Assembly: GCA_023266845.1 (NCBI GenBank)
Contig: JAHFPH010000011.1
Span: 1 to 45,126, forward strand
Reading direction: 5' to 3'
Source: Rhodospirillaceae bacterium
GTDB lineage: Bacteria > Pseudomonadota > Alphaproteobacteria > JAEULC01
Length of the DNA: 45,126 nucleotides
The notes below the pieces were generated by a model. That model was not told the DNA's origin and made no database searches. It saw only the letters and a list, made by a program, of their open reading frames with translations. The position numbers and the translations under genes were made by a program. This document shows, piece by piece, positions 25,543 to 32,898 of the stretch. How positions within the stretch are numbered: the stretch's first letter is position 1; each line of letters opens with the position of its first letter.

Positions 25543-26681
25543 AGGCGCTCTACCTTTTCAATGCCGGCGGCCTCAGCGGGCGCGACACAGGCCACCGATT
25601 TGAACAGCGTCTCCACCGTATCGGGGTCGAGGTCGCGCGCGATCAGCACGATGCGCGTGCGGCGATCGTCCGAAGGCCAGGCGTCGAGCATTGCCGGCGG
25701 ATGGAACACGTGCTGCACGCCGTGGATCACCACGGGCTTGTCTTCGCCCGCCACGTTCACGATGCCCTTCAGGCGCAGCAGCGCGTCGCCATGCGCGGCC
25801 AGCAGCATGTCGACCCAGTTGGCCAGCGATTCCCACAGCATCGGCCGGTCGTGGTTCAGGCAAAAGGCGCGGATGCGCGCGTCGTGCCGGTTCACGTCGG
25901 GTTTTTCGTGGCCGTGATGGTCATGGTCGCGGCCATGATCGTGGCCGTGGCGCTCGTGATCGTGATGATCGTCGTGCTTGGCTTCGGCACCGCGCTGCTC
26001 ATAGGCTTCGGCTTGCAGCCAGCGCCGCACGTCGGCGGTCTTGGTTTTCGGATCGTAGAGACCTGCGTCGAACAGCCGGTCGGGGTCGATCTTGCCATGC
26101 GCCACGGCATGGATCGGCGCGCCGGGATTGAGGCGGTGCAGGCGCGCCTCCAGCGCGCGCACCGCGTCGGGCTTGGCGATGTCCTTTTTGGTCAGCAGCA
26201 GCCGGTCGGCCATCGCCGCCTGCTTGACCGATTCCATGTGCTCGTCGAGCTGCCGCGCGCCGTTGGCCGCGTCGATCGTGGCGATCACGCCGTCGAGGCG
26301 GAAGCGCGCGGCCACCGGCGGATCGTTCATCAGCGTGTGCAGCACCGGCGCCGGATCGGCCAAGCCGGTGGTTTCGATCACCACGCGCTTGAATTGCGGC
26401 ACCTCGCCGCGCACGCGCTTCAGGTACAGATCGCGCAGCGCGTCCACCAGGTCGCTGCGCACGGTGCAGCACAAACAGCCGCTGTTCAGCACCAGCATGT
26501 CTTCCGACGCGGTGCGCACCAAGAGATGGTCCAGCGCCACGTCGCCGAATTCGTTGATGATCACCGCCGTCTCGCCCATCGCGGGATGCATTAATAGCTC
26601 GCGCAGCAGCGTGGTCTTGCCGCTGCCCAGGAATCCGGTCAGCACGGAAATCGGCAGGCGTTCGGTGCTGTTGTCGGTCAT
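25539..26681 (-). CDS. COG0523 / CobW-family metallochaperone GTPase
   Basis: 380 residues from ATG 26681 (MTDNSTERLPISVLTGFLG); in-frame ATGs upstream would run into the divergent VOC gene. The P-loop GFLGSGKT lies at 16-23, the metal-binding GCLCC at 68-72, the Walker-B segment in VVIETTGLADP, and the guanine motif TKKD at 164-167. Residues 236-258 are a His/Asp-rich loop (HDHGRDHDHHGH) that can bind metals. C-terminal residues 265-380 form the CobW_C domain. The family delivers Zn, Co or Fe to client enzymes. No cobalamin gene is nearby, so zinc handling (ZNG1-like) is likelier. It appears to lead the tsaE-amgK-murU-addB-addA-trxA run. Confidence 0.87.
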   Translation of the reverse strand: MTDNSTERLPISVLTGFLGSGKTTLLRELLMHPAMGETAVIINEFGDVALDHLLVRTASEDMLVLNSGCLCCTVRSDLVDALRDLYLKRVRGEVPQFKRVVIETTGLADPAPVLHTLMNDPPVAARFRLDGVIATIDAANGARQLDEHMESVKQAAMADRLLLTKKDIAKPDAVRALEARLHRLNPGAPIHAVAHGKIDPDRLFDAGLYDPKTKTADVRRWLQAEAYEQRGAEAKHDDHHDHERHGHDHGRDHDHHGHEKPDVNRHDARIRAFCLNHDRPMLWESLANWVDMLLAAHGDALLRLKGIVNVAGEDKPVVIHGVQHVFHPPAMLDAWPSDDRRTRIVLIARDLDPDTVETLFKSVACVAPAEAAGIEKVERL

Positions 26682-26710
26682 CAGGCGCTTCACCCGGAAA
26701 AAGAATGGCG

Positions 26711-26717
26711 TATCATA
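26711..26717. promoter_or_regulatory. Possible shared -10 element between divergent GTPase and VOC genes
   Basis: The 45 bases between the two starts contain GTATCATAG. Read on the plus strand it gives TATCAT (26711-26716) and on the minus strand TATGAT (26717-26712), each five of six to the -10 consensus. Neither direction has a convincing -35 box at 16-18 bases, so this is only a candidate bidirectional promoter. Confidence 0.2.
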
Positions 26718-26726
26718 GTCCATCCC

Positions 26727-27176
26727 ATGAAGAAATCCCGCGCCCGCCGCCGCCCCTCGCCAGCGCTCAAAGTGCTGGGCATGGACCATATCGTGCTGAG
26801 GGTGCGCGACCTTAAGCGGTCGATCCGGTTCTACCGGCAGGTGCTAGGCCTTGAGGTCGAGCACCGCCAGCCCAAGCTGGGCCTGGTGCATATCCGCGCT
26901 GGCGGCCAGTTGATCGACCTGATCGACCTGAAAGGCAAGCTCGGGCGCATGGGTGGGGCGGCGCCGAAACGCCGCGACGGGCGCAACATGGACCATGCGG
27001 CGCTGCGCCTGGCGCGGTTCGACGAACAACGCCTGCGCGCGCACCTGTCGCGTCACGGCATCGACATGGGCGCGCCCGGCATGCGCTTCGGCGCCGGGGG
27101 CAGCGGCCCGTCGGTCTATATCGCGGATCCCGACGGCAACGTGATCGAGCTTAAGGGTCCGGCAAGCGAAGATTAA
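26727..27176 (+). CDS. VOC-superfamily (glyoxalase-like) protein
   Basis: 149 residues. After a basic start (MKKSRARRRPSPALKV) the vicinal-oxygen-chelate fold begins at LGMDHIVLRVRDLKRSIRFY and ends in YIADPDGNVIELKGP. The likely metal ligands are the His of MDHIVLRV, the His of NMDHAALRL and the Glu of NVIELKG, the usual 2-His-1-Glu pattern. It could be a glyoxalase, dioxygenase or isomerase; nothing nearby fixes the substrate. It is divergent from the COG0523 GTPase and 87 bases before the DedA gene. Confidence 0.82.
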   Translation: MKKSRARRRPSPALKVLGMDHIVLRVRDLKRSIRFYRQVLGLEVEHRQPKLGLVHIRAGGQLIDLIDLKGKLGRMGGAAPKRRDGRNMDHAALRLARFDEQRLRAHLSRHGIDMGAPGMRFGAGGSGPSVYIADPDGNVIELKGPASED

Positions 27177-27263
27177 TTAGGGTTAATCCGGTGCCCGGCG
27201 CATCGCCCCGTGTTATCGTGCGCAGCTTGAGGGGACGTCGCAGAAACCGGGAAGTCGACAAGC

Positions 27264-27914
27264 GTGGACATCAACCTAGCCATCGCCGAGCACGGCGCCT
27301 GGTTCTACCCGATCACCTTCCTCTGGACATTCCTTGAAGGCGAGACCTTCGTCATTTTCGCGGGCGCGGCGGCGCAGCAGGGGCTGTTGCACCTGCCCTG
27401 GCTGATCGCGGCGGCGTGGCTCGGCAGCTTCGCCGGCGACCAGTTCTATTTCCTGATCGGGCGGATCTGGGGACCACGATTGCTGGAGCGCTATCCGCGC
27501 TACCGCCCGCCGGTCGACGTGGCGCTGGGATTCCTGCGCGCGCACAACACGATGTTCATCCTGTCGTTCCGCTTCATCTACGGCATCCGCAACGTGAGCT
27601 CGTTCGCCATGGGCACCAGCGGGCTGCCCTGGCGCCGGTTCCTGTGCCTGAATTTCACCGCCGCAGGCGTATGGGCGCTGAGTTTCGGCGGGTCCGGCTA
27701 TCTGCTGGGCAAAGCCTTCGCGGCGATGCTGGGCGATCTGGCCCAGGAATTCGGGCTGGTGGCGCTGGCGATCTTCCTGATCGTCATCACCGGCGTGGTC
27801 GTGATGCACAAGCGGCTGCAGATGCGCGAGGCCGAGTTCCTGCGCAAGGAAAAAGAGCAGGACAACCGGCGCCAGCCGGACACGAACGGCAAGCGGACCG
27901 GCACCGGCCCCTGA
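27264..27914 (+). CDS. DedA-family integral membrane protein
   Basis: 216 residues from GTG 27264 (MDINLAIAEHGAWFYPITF). DedA/SNARE-associated domain features are visible: FLEGETFVIFAGAAA with the membrane-embedded acidic residue, GSFAGDQFYFLIGR, and the arginine motif FRFIYGIRN. About five hydrophobic segments follow, then a charged cytosolic tail rich in Lys/Arg/Glu. DedA proteins are proton-dependent lipid transporters or flippases, including undecaprenyl-phosphate or PE recycling, and affect polymyxin and alkali tolerance. The specific lipid is not evident. Confidence 0.9.
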   Translation: MDINLAIAEHGAWFYPITFLWTFLEGETFVIFAGAAAQQGLLHLPWLIAAAWLGSFAGDQFYFLIGRIWGPRLLERYPRYRPPVDVALGFLRAHNTMFILSFRFIYGIRNVSSFAMGTSGLPWRRFLCLNFTAAGVWALSFGGSGYLLGKAFAAMLGDLAQEFGLVALAIFLIVITGVVVMHKRLQMREAEFLRKEKEQDNRRQPDTNGKRTGTGP

Positions 27915-27923
27915 TCGCCCGCA

Positions 27924-28715
27924 TCAACGCCCGGCGAAACTGGCCGCGCGCTTTTGCAAAAATGCCGTTACTCCTTCGCGATAATCCCCGGTGTGGCCGG
28001 CCTGACGCTGCAACGCGGCTTCGAGCGACAACTGCACGTCGAGCGTGTTGCCCTGGGATGCGTTCATCGCCTGCTTGATGAGCGCCAGGCCGCGCGTGGG
28101 CGCGGCCGCCAGCCTCAGCGCGAGCGTTTGGGTCTCTTCCATCAGCGTGGCGTCGTCAACGGCCTTCCAAATCATGCCCCATTGCTCGGCGCGCTCGGCC
28201 GAAATCGGCTCGCCCAGCATGGCAAGGCCCATGGCCCGCGCTGAGCCCACCAGGCGCGGCAGGAAAAACGTGCCGCCGCAATCTGGCACCAGCCCGATCT
28301 TGCAGAACGCCTGGATGAAGCTGGCGGAACGCGCCGCCAGCACGATGTCGGCGGCAAGCGCGAAATTGGCGCCCGCGCCCGCGGCCACGCCGTTGACCGC
28401 CGCGATCACCGGCATTTCCAAGGCCTTCAGGCTCAGCAGCAGCGGGTTGTAGAGCGTGCCGAGCGTAAGGCCCAGATCGGGCGGCGCGCCGCCGGCCATG
28501 GTCGTGGCGCGTTCGCTTAAATCCTGGCCGGCGCAGAATCCCCGCCCCGCCCCGGTGAACACCAGACAGCGCGCGCCGCCGGTCTTCAGCCGCGCCATCG
28601 CGTGTTTCAATTCCGCGTGCATCTCGCGCGTGAAGCAGTTCAGCTTCTCGGGCCGGTTCAGCGTTATGGTCGCGACCGCGCGGTCCTGGGCGAACAGAAT
28701 GCTTTTGTAGTCCAT
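27924..28715 (-). CDS. Enoyl-CoA hydratase/isomerase, PaaG-like
   Basis: A 263-residue crotonase-fold enzyme. The oxyanion-hole segments are GRGFCAGQDLSER and VNGVAAGAGANFALAADIV. The LVPDCGGTFFLPRLVG segment places Asp where PaaG-type epoxide isomerases have their acid, instead of the Glu of true hydratases. CAGQDLSER is also typical of PaaG, the ring-opening isomerase of phenylacetyl-CoA breakdown. No other paa genes are in the window, so the role may be in another CoA-ester pathway. It is divergent from mug. Confidence 0.86.
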   Translation of the reverse strand: MDYKSILFAQDRAVATITLNRPEKLNCFTREMHAELKHAMARLKTGGARCLVFTGAGRGFCAGQDLSERATTMAGGAPPDLGLTLGTLYNPLLLSLKALEMPVIAAVNGVAAGAGANFALAADIVLAARSASFIQAFCKIGLVPDCGGTFFLPRLVGSARAMGLAMLGEPISAERAEQWGMIWKAVDDATLMEETQTLALRLAAAPTRGLALIKQAMNASQGNTLDVQLSLEAALQRQAGHTGDYREGVTAFLQKRAASFAGR

Positions 28716-28766
28716 GAAATCCCCGCATTGCTTGGTGCATGGCGACTATGCGTCGACCCGATTACC

Positions 28767-29285
28767 ATGTCGAGAATGAAGCCCGTTCTGCCCGATGTCC
28801 TTGGCCCCGATTTGCGCGTCGTGTTCTGCGGTTCGGCCGTGGGGCCGGAATCGTTCCGGCAGCAGGCCTATTACGCGCATAAGCGCAATCGCTTCTGGGC
28901 GACGTTGTACGAGGTCGGGCTGACGCCGCGTAAATTCGCGGCACATGAATATAGCCAACTGAAAACGCTGGGCTTCGGCTTAACCGACCTGGCGAAGCAT
29001 CGCCATGGTATGGATGCGGTGCTGAATAAAGCGGACTACGACGCCGATGCGTTGACCGACAAAATCGCGAAGCATCGGCCGCGTGTGCTCGCGTTCACCG
29101 GCAAGAAACCGGGCGCGGCGTTCATGGCGCGAAAATTCGGGCTCAGGTCATGCGCATACGGCTTGCAGCCCGAATGTATCGGCGCGACTGCGTTGTTCGT
29201 CTTACCGTCGCCGTCCCCCGCCAATGCCGGACACTGGGACGTCCAGCCCTGGCGCGACCTCGCGTCGTTTCTGAAGCGACGGTGA
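28767..29285 (+). CDS. mug: Mismatch-specific DNA glycosylase (MUG family)
   Basis: 172 residues from ATG 28767; ATG 28776 is also possible. It belongs to the uracil-DNA glycosylase fold. LRVVFCGSAVGPESF is motif 1, YYAHKRNRFWATLYEVGLTP the substrate loop, and GFGLTDLAKHRHG the following helix. In E. coli MUG motif 1 is GINPG with the catalytic Asn. Here it reads CGSAVG, a variant I recall from other alphaproteobacterial MUG-like proteins, so the water-activating residue may differ. The motif-2 region reads LPSPSPANAGH. It should excise U, T or alkylated bases opposite G. Confidence 0.85.
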   Translation: MSRMKPVLPDVLGPDLRVVFCGSAVGPESFRQQAYYAHKRNRFWATLYEVGLTPRKFAAHEYSQLKTLGFGLTDLAKHRHGMDAVLNKADYDADALTDKIAKHRPRVLAFTGKKPGAAFMARKFGLRSCAYGLQPECIGATALFVLPSPSPANAGHWDVQPWRDLASFLKRR

Positions 29286-29302
29286 GTTTTCCGGCGCCGC
29301 GG

Positions 29303-29346
29303 GCAATCGCCCCGTCGCGTTCTTGCATCCGGCGACGGGCGGTTGC
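29303..29346. repeat. Imperfect inverted repeat between mug and the SH3-like gene
   Basis: GCAATCGCCCCGTCGC (29303-29318) pairs with GCGACGGGCGGTTGC (29332-29346) with one bulged base and one G-T wobble around a 13-base loop. It ends 54 bases before the SH3-like ATG. It lacks a T-run, so it may be a rho-type end of mug or a structured leader rather than an intrinsic terminator. Confidence 0.5.
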
Positions 29347-29400
29347 AGTCTTGTCGCCGCCATACCCGGCCGCCCCGCTGGTCTTCACTGGAGAAACATC

Positions 29401-29889
29401 ATGAACGATGTCCGTCTTTGCTTTCGTCTTACCCTCGTTGCGTTGGCGCTGAGCCTGGCAGCGCCGGAGCTTCACGCGCAAAGCACCCAGGACATACCCA
29501 AGCTGCCGGGCCAGGGATCGGGATCGAGCTCGTCGGGCTCGACCACGGCCGCGCCCCCGCCGCCCGCGGCCCCTGCCGCCCCCGCGTCGGCGGCAGCCGC
29601 GCCCGCAGCCGCTCCGGCCGAACAGAAGGTCGAATTGTGGACCGCGAGCAAGGGCACGGTGCGGGTCTATGCCGAGCCGTCCGCGCGTTCGTCGTTTATG
29701 CGCGACGAATATTACGTGATCGAGCAGGCGATCAAGGTGGTCGAGCAGGTGCCCGGGCGGAACAAGCTGCCGTGGCTCAAGGTGATCACACCCTCGGGCA
29801 AGACCGGATACGTGTTCAGCGGCGAGGCGCGGCCCCCCGGCGTGTCGAGCACGGGCAAGCCGGTGCAATCGCCCAATTCAGACGATTGA
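29401..29889 (+). CDS. Secreted SH3-like domain protein
   Basis: 162 residues from ATG 29401, preceded by GGAGAAACATC. Residues 1-26 are a signal peptide (hydrophobic LTLVALALSLAA, then LHAQ). Residues 27-75 are a Ser/Gly then Ala/Pro low-complexity linker. Residues 76-145 look like a bacterial SH3 domain (VELWTASKGTVRVYAEPSA, then LPWLKVITPSGKTGYVF). Such domains bind cell-wall peptides or proteins, so a periplasmic role is likely. No catalytic domain is attached and no partner gene is evident. Confidence 0.75.
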   Translation: MNDVRLCFRLTLVALALSLAAPELHAQSTQDIPKLPGQGSGSSSSGSTTAAPPPPAAPAAPASAAAAPAAAPAEQKVELWTASKGTVRVYAEPSARSSFMRDEYYVIEQAIKVVEQVPGRNKLPWLKVITPSGKTGYVFSGEARPPGVSSTGKPVQSPNSDD

Positions 29890-29914
29890 AGCGAACGACG
29901 GGCGCGACGGCTGA

Positions 29915-30001
29915 AGCAGACGGCGTCGCGTCTACTACGGCCTGGTATTCGTGACCGGGCTGAAGCTGGCCTGGGACGGAATAGCCTGGCTGTCACGCTA
30001 G
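29915..30001 (+). pseudogene. C-terminal remnant of a TauE/SafE-type membrane transporter
   Basis: After an in-frame TGA at 29912-29914, 28 codons read RVYYGLVFVTGLKLAWDGIA and end WLSR before TAG 29999-30001. This looks like the last transmembrane helix and tail of a TauE/SafE (YfcA) anion exporter, which commonly ends with a GLKLLWDG-like motif. There is no upstream frame to hold the rest of the protein, and the fragment overlaps the last codons of the opposite-strand iolD. The match is by motif memory over a short stretch, so chance is not excluded. Confidence 0.4.
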
Positions 30002-31813
30002 GCGCTGGCGCGCGCGCGCCTTGTCGTATTCCGCGCGCTTGGCGCCGGACACCGGCACGTCCCACCACGCGCCGCCCTCCGGCGTGCCGCGCTGCGGATC
30101 GGCGTCGATGACGACGACATAGGTGCGCTTGGCGTTGCGTGCGCGCTTCAGCGCCTGCTCCAGTCCGGCGATCCCGTCCACCTTCTCGGCTTCCGCGCCC
30201 ATGCTTTTGGCGTGCGCGGCGAAGTCGATGTCCGGCGCCGCGTCGCTCCACAGATTGTTGAACGGGTCGAGGCCGCAGCCCAAGGTCTGCAAGCGGTGGA
30301 TGCAGCCGAAGCCCTGGTTGTCGACCACCACGATGATGAGCTTCTGCTTCAGCGCGATCGAGCTGGCGATCTCGGAGTTCATCATCAGATAGCTGCCGTC
30401 GCCGACCAGCACGAAAACCTCGCGCTGGGGCGCTGCCATTTTCGCACCCAGGCCCCCGGCGATCTCGTAGCCCATGCAGGAATAGCCGTATTCCAGGTGA
30501 TAGCCGGTCGAATCGGCCGCGCGCCAAAGCTTGTGCAACTCGCCCGGCAATCCGCCGGCCGCGGCCAGCAGCAATCCGTCGCGCCCGATGGCGCGGTTGA
30601 CCGCGCCCAGCACTTGCGCGTCGCTCGGCAACTGGTTGCTGCCCTTGCGCGGCGGCGCGGTGGCGCGATCCACAGTCTTTTGCCAATCCGCCGACAGGCG
30701 CTTTGACTTCTGAGCCCATGCCTCGGGCGCGTGCCAGCCTTCCAGCGTCGCCGAGAGATGCTTCATGCCGCGCCGCGCGTCGGCGACCAGCGACAGGCCG
30801 CCATGCTTGCCGGCGTCGAAACCGGCGACGTTCAGGCAGACCAGCGTGAGCTTCGGGTTGGCGAACAGGGCGCGCGAGCCGGTGGCGAAATCGCTCAGCC
30901 GCGTGCCGACCGCCAGAACCAGGTCGGCCTCGCGCGCCAGCTCGTTCGCGGCGCTCGAGCCGGTGACGCCGATGGCGCCCATGTTGGCCGGGTGATCCCA
31001 GGCGAGCGAGCCCTTGCCGGCCTGGGTTTCGGCGACGGGAATGCCGTGCGCCGTAGCGAAATCGCCCAGCGCCTTTTCGGCCAGGCTGTATTTCACGCCG
31101 CCGCCCGCGACGATCAGCGGCTTGCGCGCATGTTTCAGCGCCGCCGCGGCCTCGACCAGCTCCGCCGGATCGGGCCCGGGCCGGCGCAGGCGACGCACGC
31201 GCTCTTTGAAAAAGGCGGCGGGAAAATCGAACGCCTCGGCCTGGACGTCTTGCGGCATGGCCAATGTCGCCGGGCCGCACTCCGCCGGATCGGTCAACAC
31301 GCGCAGCGCCTGGGGCAGGCTTTGCAGCAGCTGCTCGGGCCGTGTGATGCGGTCGTAATAGCGCGATACCGGACGGAAGCAGTCGTTGGCCGAAAGCGTG
31401 CTGTCGGCGAAATCCTCGACCTGCTGCAAAACCGGGTCGGGACGGCGCGAGGCGAAAATATCGCCCGGAAGGAACAGCACGGGCAGGCGGTTCACATGCG
31501 CCACCGCCGCCGCCGTCACCATGTTGGTGGCGCCCGGACCGGTCGAGGTGGTGCAAGCCATCATGCGGCGGCGCGCGTTGGTTTTGGCGAAGGCGATCGC
31601 CGCATGCGCCATCGCCTGCTCGTTATGGGCGCGAAAAGTGGGAAGCGCGCGCCGGTGCTGGTACAGCGCCGGCCCCATGCCGGCCACGTTGCCGTGGCCG
31701 AATATGGCGAACACCCCGCCGAACAGCGGCTGGTTCCCGCCGTCGATTTCCGTCTGCTGCGCCGCCAGATGGCGCACCAGCGCCTCGGCCGTGGTAAGGC
31801 GTATAGTCTTCAT
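29993..31813 (-). CDS. iolD: 3D-(3,5/4)-trihydroxycyclohexane-1,2-dione acylhydrolase (decyclizing)
   Basis: The thiamine-diphosphate enzyme that opens the ring in myo-inositol breakdown. 606 residues. The N-terminal PYR domain contains CTSTGPGATNMVTAAAVAHV and LFLPGDIFASRRPDPVLQQ. The C-terminal ThDP/Mg motif is GDGSYLMMNSEIASS (from about 471), closing with VVDNQGFGCIHRLQ. The start MKTIRLTTAEALVRHLAAQ fits IolD. It is divergent from iolG with 92 bases between starts, while iolB, iolC, iolE and iolA are not in the window. Confidence 0.95.
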   Translation of the reverse strand: MKTIRLTTAEALVRHLAAQQTEIDGGNQPLFGGVFAIFGHGNVAGMGPALYQHRRALPTFRAHNEQAMAHAAIAFAKTNARRRMMACTTSTGPGATNMVTAAAVAHVNRLPVLFLPGDIFASRRPDPVLQQVEDFADSTLSANDCFRPVSRYYDRITRPEQLLQSLPQALRVLTDPAECGPATLAMPQDVQAEAFDFPAAFFKERVRRLRRPGPDPAELVEAAAALKHARKPLIVAGGGVKYSLAEKALGDFATAHGIPVAETQAGKGSLAWDHPANMGAIGVTGSSAANELAREADLVLAVGTRLSDFATGSRALFANPKLTLVCLNVAGFDAGKHGGLSLVADARRGMKHLSATLEGWHAPEAWAQKSKRLSADWQKTVDRATAPPRKGSNQLPSDAQVLGAVNRAIGRDGLLLAAAGGLPGELHKLWRAADSTGYHLEYGYSCMGYEIAGGLGAKMAAPQREVFVLVGDGSYLMMNSEIASSIALKQKLIIVVVDNQGFGCIHRLQTLGCGLDPFNNLWSDAAPDIDFAAHAKSMGAEAEKVDGIAGLEQALKRARNAKRTYVVVIDADPQRGTPEGGAWWDVPVSGAKRAEYDKARARQRLA

Positions 31814-31857
31814 GATTGCGTTTCCCGTTGACCAAGACCCGAGATTACGGATTTATG

Positions 31858-31880
31858 ACGGCCGCAACAAGAACGGCCGC
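31858..31880. promoter_or_regulatory. Direct repeat in the iolD-iolG divergent control region
   Basis: ACGGCCGC occurs at 31858-31865 and again at 31873-31880, 15 bases apart start to start, in the 92-base region between the iolD and iolG starts. It could be a tandem regulator site, but GC-rich 8-mers recur by chance in this genome. No regulator gene lies nearby. Confidence 0.2.
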
Positions 31881-31905
31881 GAGCAGCGGGAGGGAGAATA
31901 GGGCG

Positions 31906-32898
31906 ATGGTCGAATTCGCGCAGTTCGGCGCCGGACGCATCGGCCAGATCCATGCCGGCAATCTGGCGCGCAGCGACAGCGCGAAGCTGCGCTATGTCGT
32001 GGACGTGGACCCGAAATCCGCCAAGAAACTGGCGGAGAAATACGGCGCCAAGGCCGTGGACCGCGACACGGCCCTCGGTGATCCGAAGGTCGGCGCGGTG
32101 GTGATCGCGTCGTCCACCGATACGCATGCGGACCTGGCGATCGCCGCGGCCAAAGCCGGCAAGGCGATCTTCTGCGAAAAGCCGATCGACCTGTCGTTGA
32201 AGCGCGTCGATGCCTGCCTGAAGGTAGTCGCGGCCGCGGGCGTGAAAATGCTGGTCGGCTTCAACCGGCGTTTCGATCCGAGTTTCAAATCGCTGCACGA
32301 CCGGCTGCGCGACGGCGAGATCGGCGCGCTGGAGCAGGTAATCGTCACCAGCCGCGATCCCAGCCCGCCGCCGCTTGAATACGTCAAGGTTTCGGGCGGG
32401 CAGTTCCGCGACATGACCATCCACGATTTCGACATGGCGCGCTGGCTGTTGGGCGAGGAGCCCGCGGAAGTGTTCGCGGCCGGAAGCTGCATGGTCGATC
32501 CCGATATCGGCAGCCTGGGCGACACTGACAGCGTGATGGTGGTGATGCGCACCGCCTCGGGCAAGCTCGCGCATATCAACAACAGCCGCCGCGCGATCTA
32601 TGGCTACGACCAGCGCGTGGAAGTCCTGGGTTCCAAGGGCATGCTGCGCGCCGGCAACCGCACGCCCACCACGGTCGAGCGCGCGGGAATCGACGGCGTT
32701 GCGCGCGACAAGCCGCTGCATTTCTTCCTGGAGCGCTATGCCGAGGCCTATGCGGCGGAGATGGCGCATTTCATCGCCGCCTTGGGCAACGGCGTGCCGC
32801 CGAGCGTCGGCCCCAAGGACGGCCGGCAGGCCCTGGTGCTGGCCGAGGCGGCGCTGAAATCGATGAAAACCGGCGCCGTGGTCAAGATTCCCCAATAG
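31906..32898 (+). CDS. iolG: Inositol 2-dehydrogenase
   Basis: Oxidises myo-inositol to 2-keto-myo-inositol with NAD, the entry step of the pathway that iolD continues. 330 residues from ATG 31906, preceded by a strong GGAGGGAGAA. The Rossmann start FAQFGAGRIGQIHAGNLA, the catalytic lysine K92 in FCEKPIDLSL, and D169 with H173 in RDMTIHDFDMARW match the Gfo/Idh/MocA catalytic set. The protein is slightly short but complete. The pairing with iolD makes an inositol substrate likely; scyllo-inositol is possible. Confidence 0.92.
   Translation: MVEFAQFGAGRIGQIHAGNLARSDSAKLRYVVDVDPKSAKKLAEKYGAKAVDRDTALGDPKVGAVVIASSTDTHADLAIAAAKAGKAIFCEKPIDLSLKRVDACLKVVAAAGVKMLVGFNRRFDPSFKSLHDRLRDGEIGALEQVIVTSRDPSPPPLEYVKVSGGQFRDMTIHDFDMARWLLGEEPAEVFAAGSCMVDPDIGSLGDTDSVMVVMRTASGKLAHINNSRRAIYGYDQRVEVLGSKGMLRAGNRTPTTVERAGIDGVARDKPLHFFLERYAEAYAAEMAHFIAALGNGVPPSVGPKDGRQALVLAEAALKSMKTGAVVKIPQ

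Noticed and set aside
26700-26722. Imperfect AT-centred palindrome near the COG0523 GTPase start as a Zur box
   Set aside because: Only a few symmetric positions match and the consensus spacing does not; a zinc link was not supported.
27173-27186. TTAA-TTAGGG-TTAA, resembling a CtrA site before the DedA gene
   Set aside because: The half-sites are 6 bases apart, not the 7 required, and it overlaps the end of the VOC gene.
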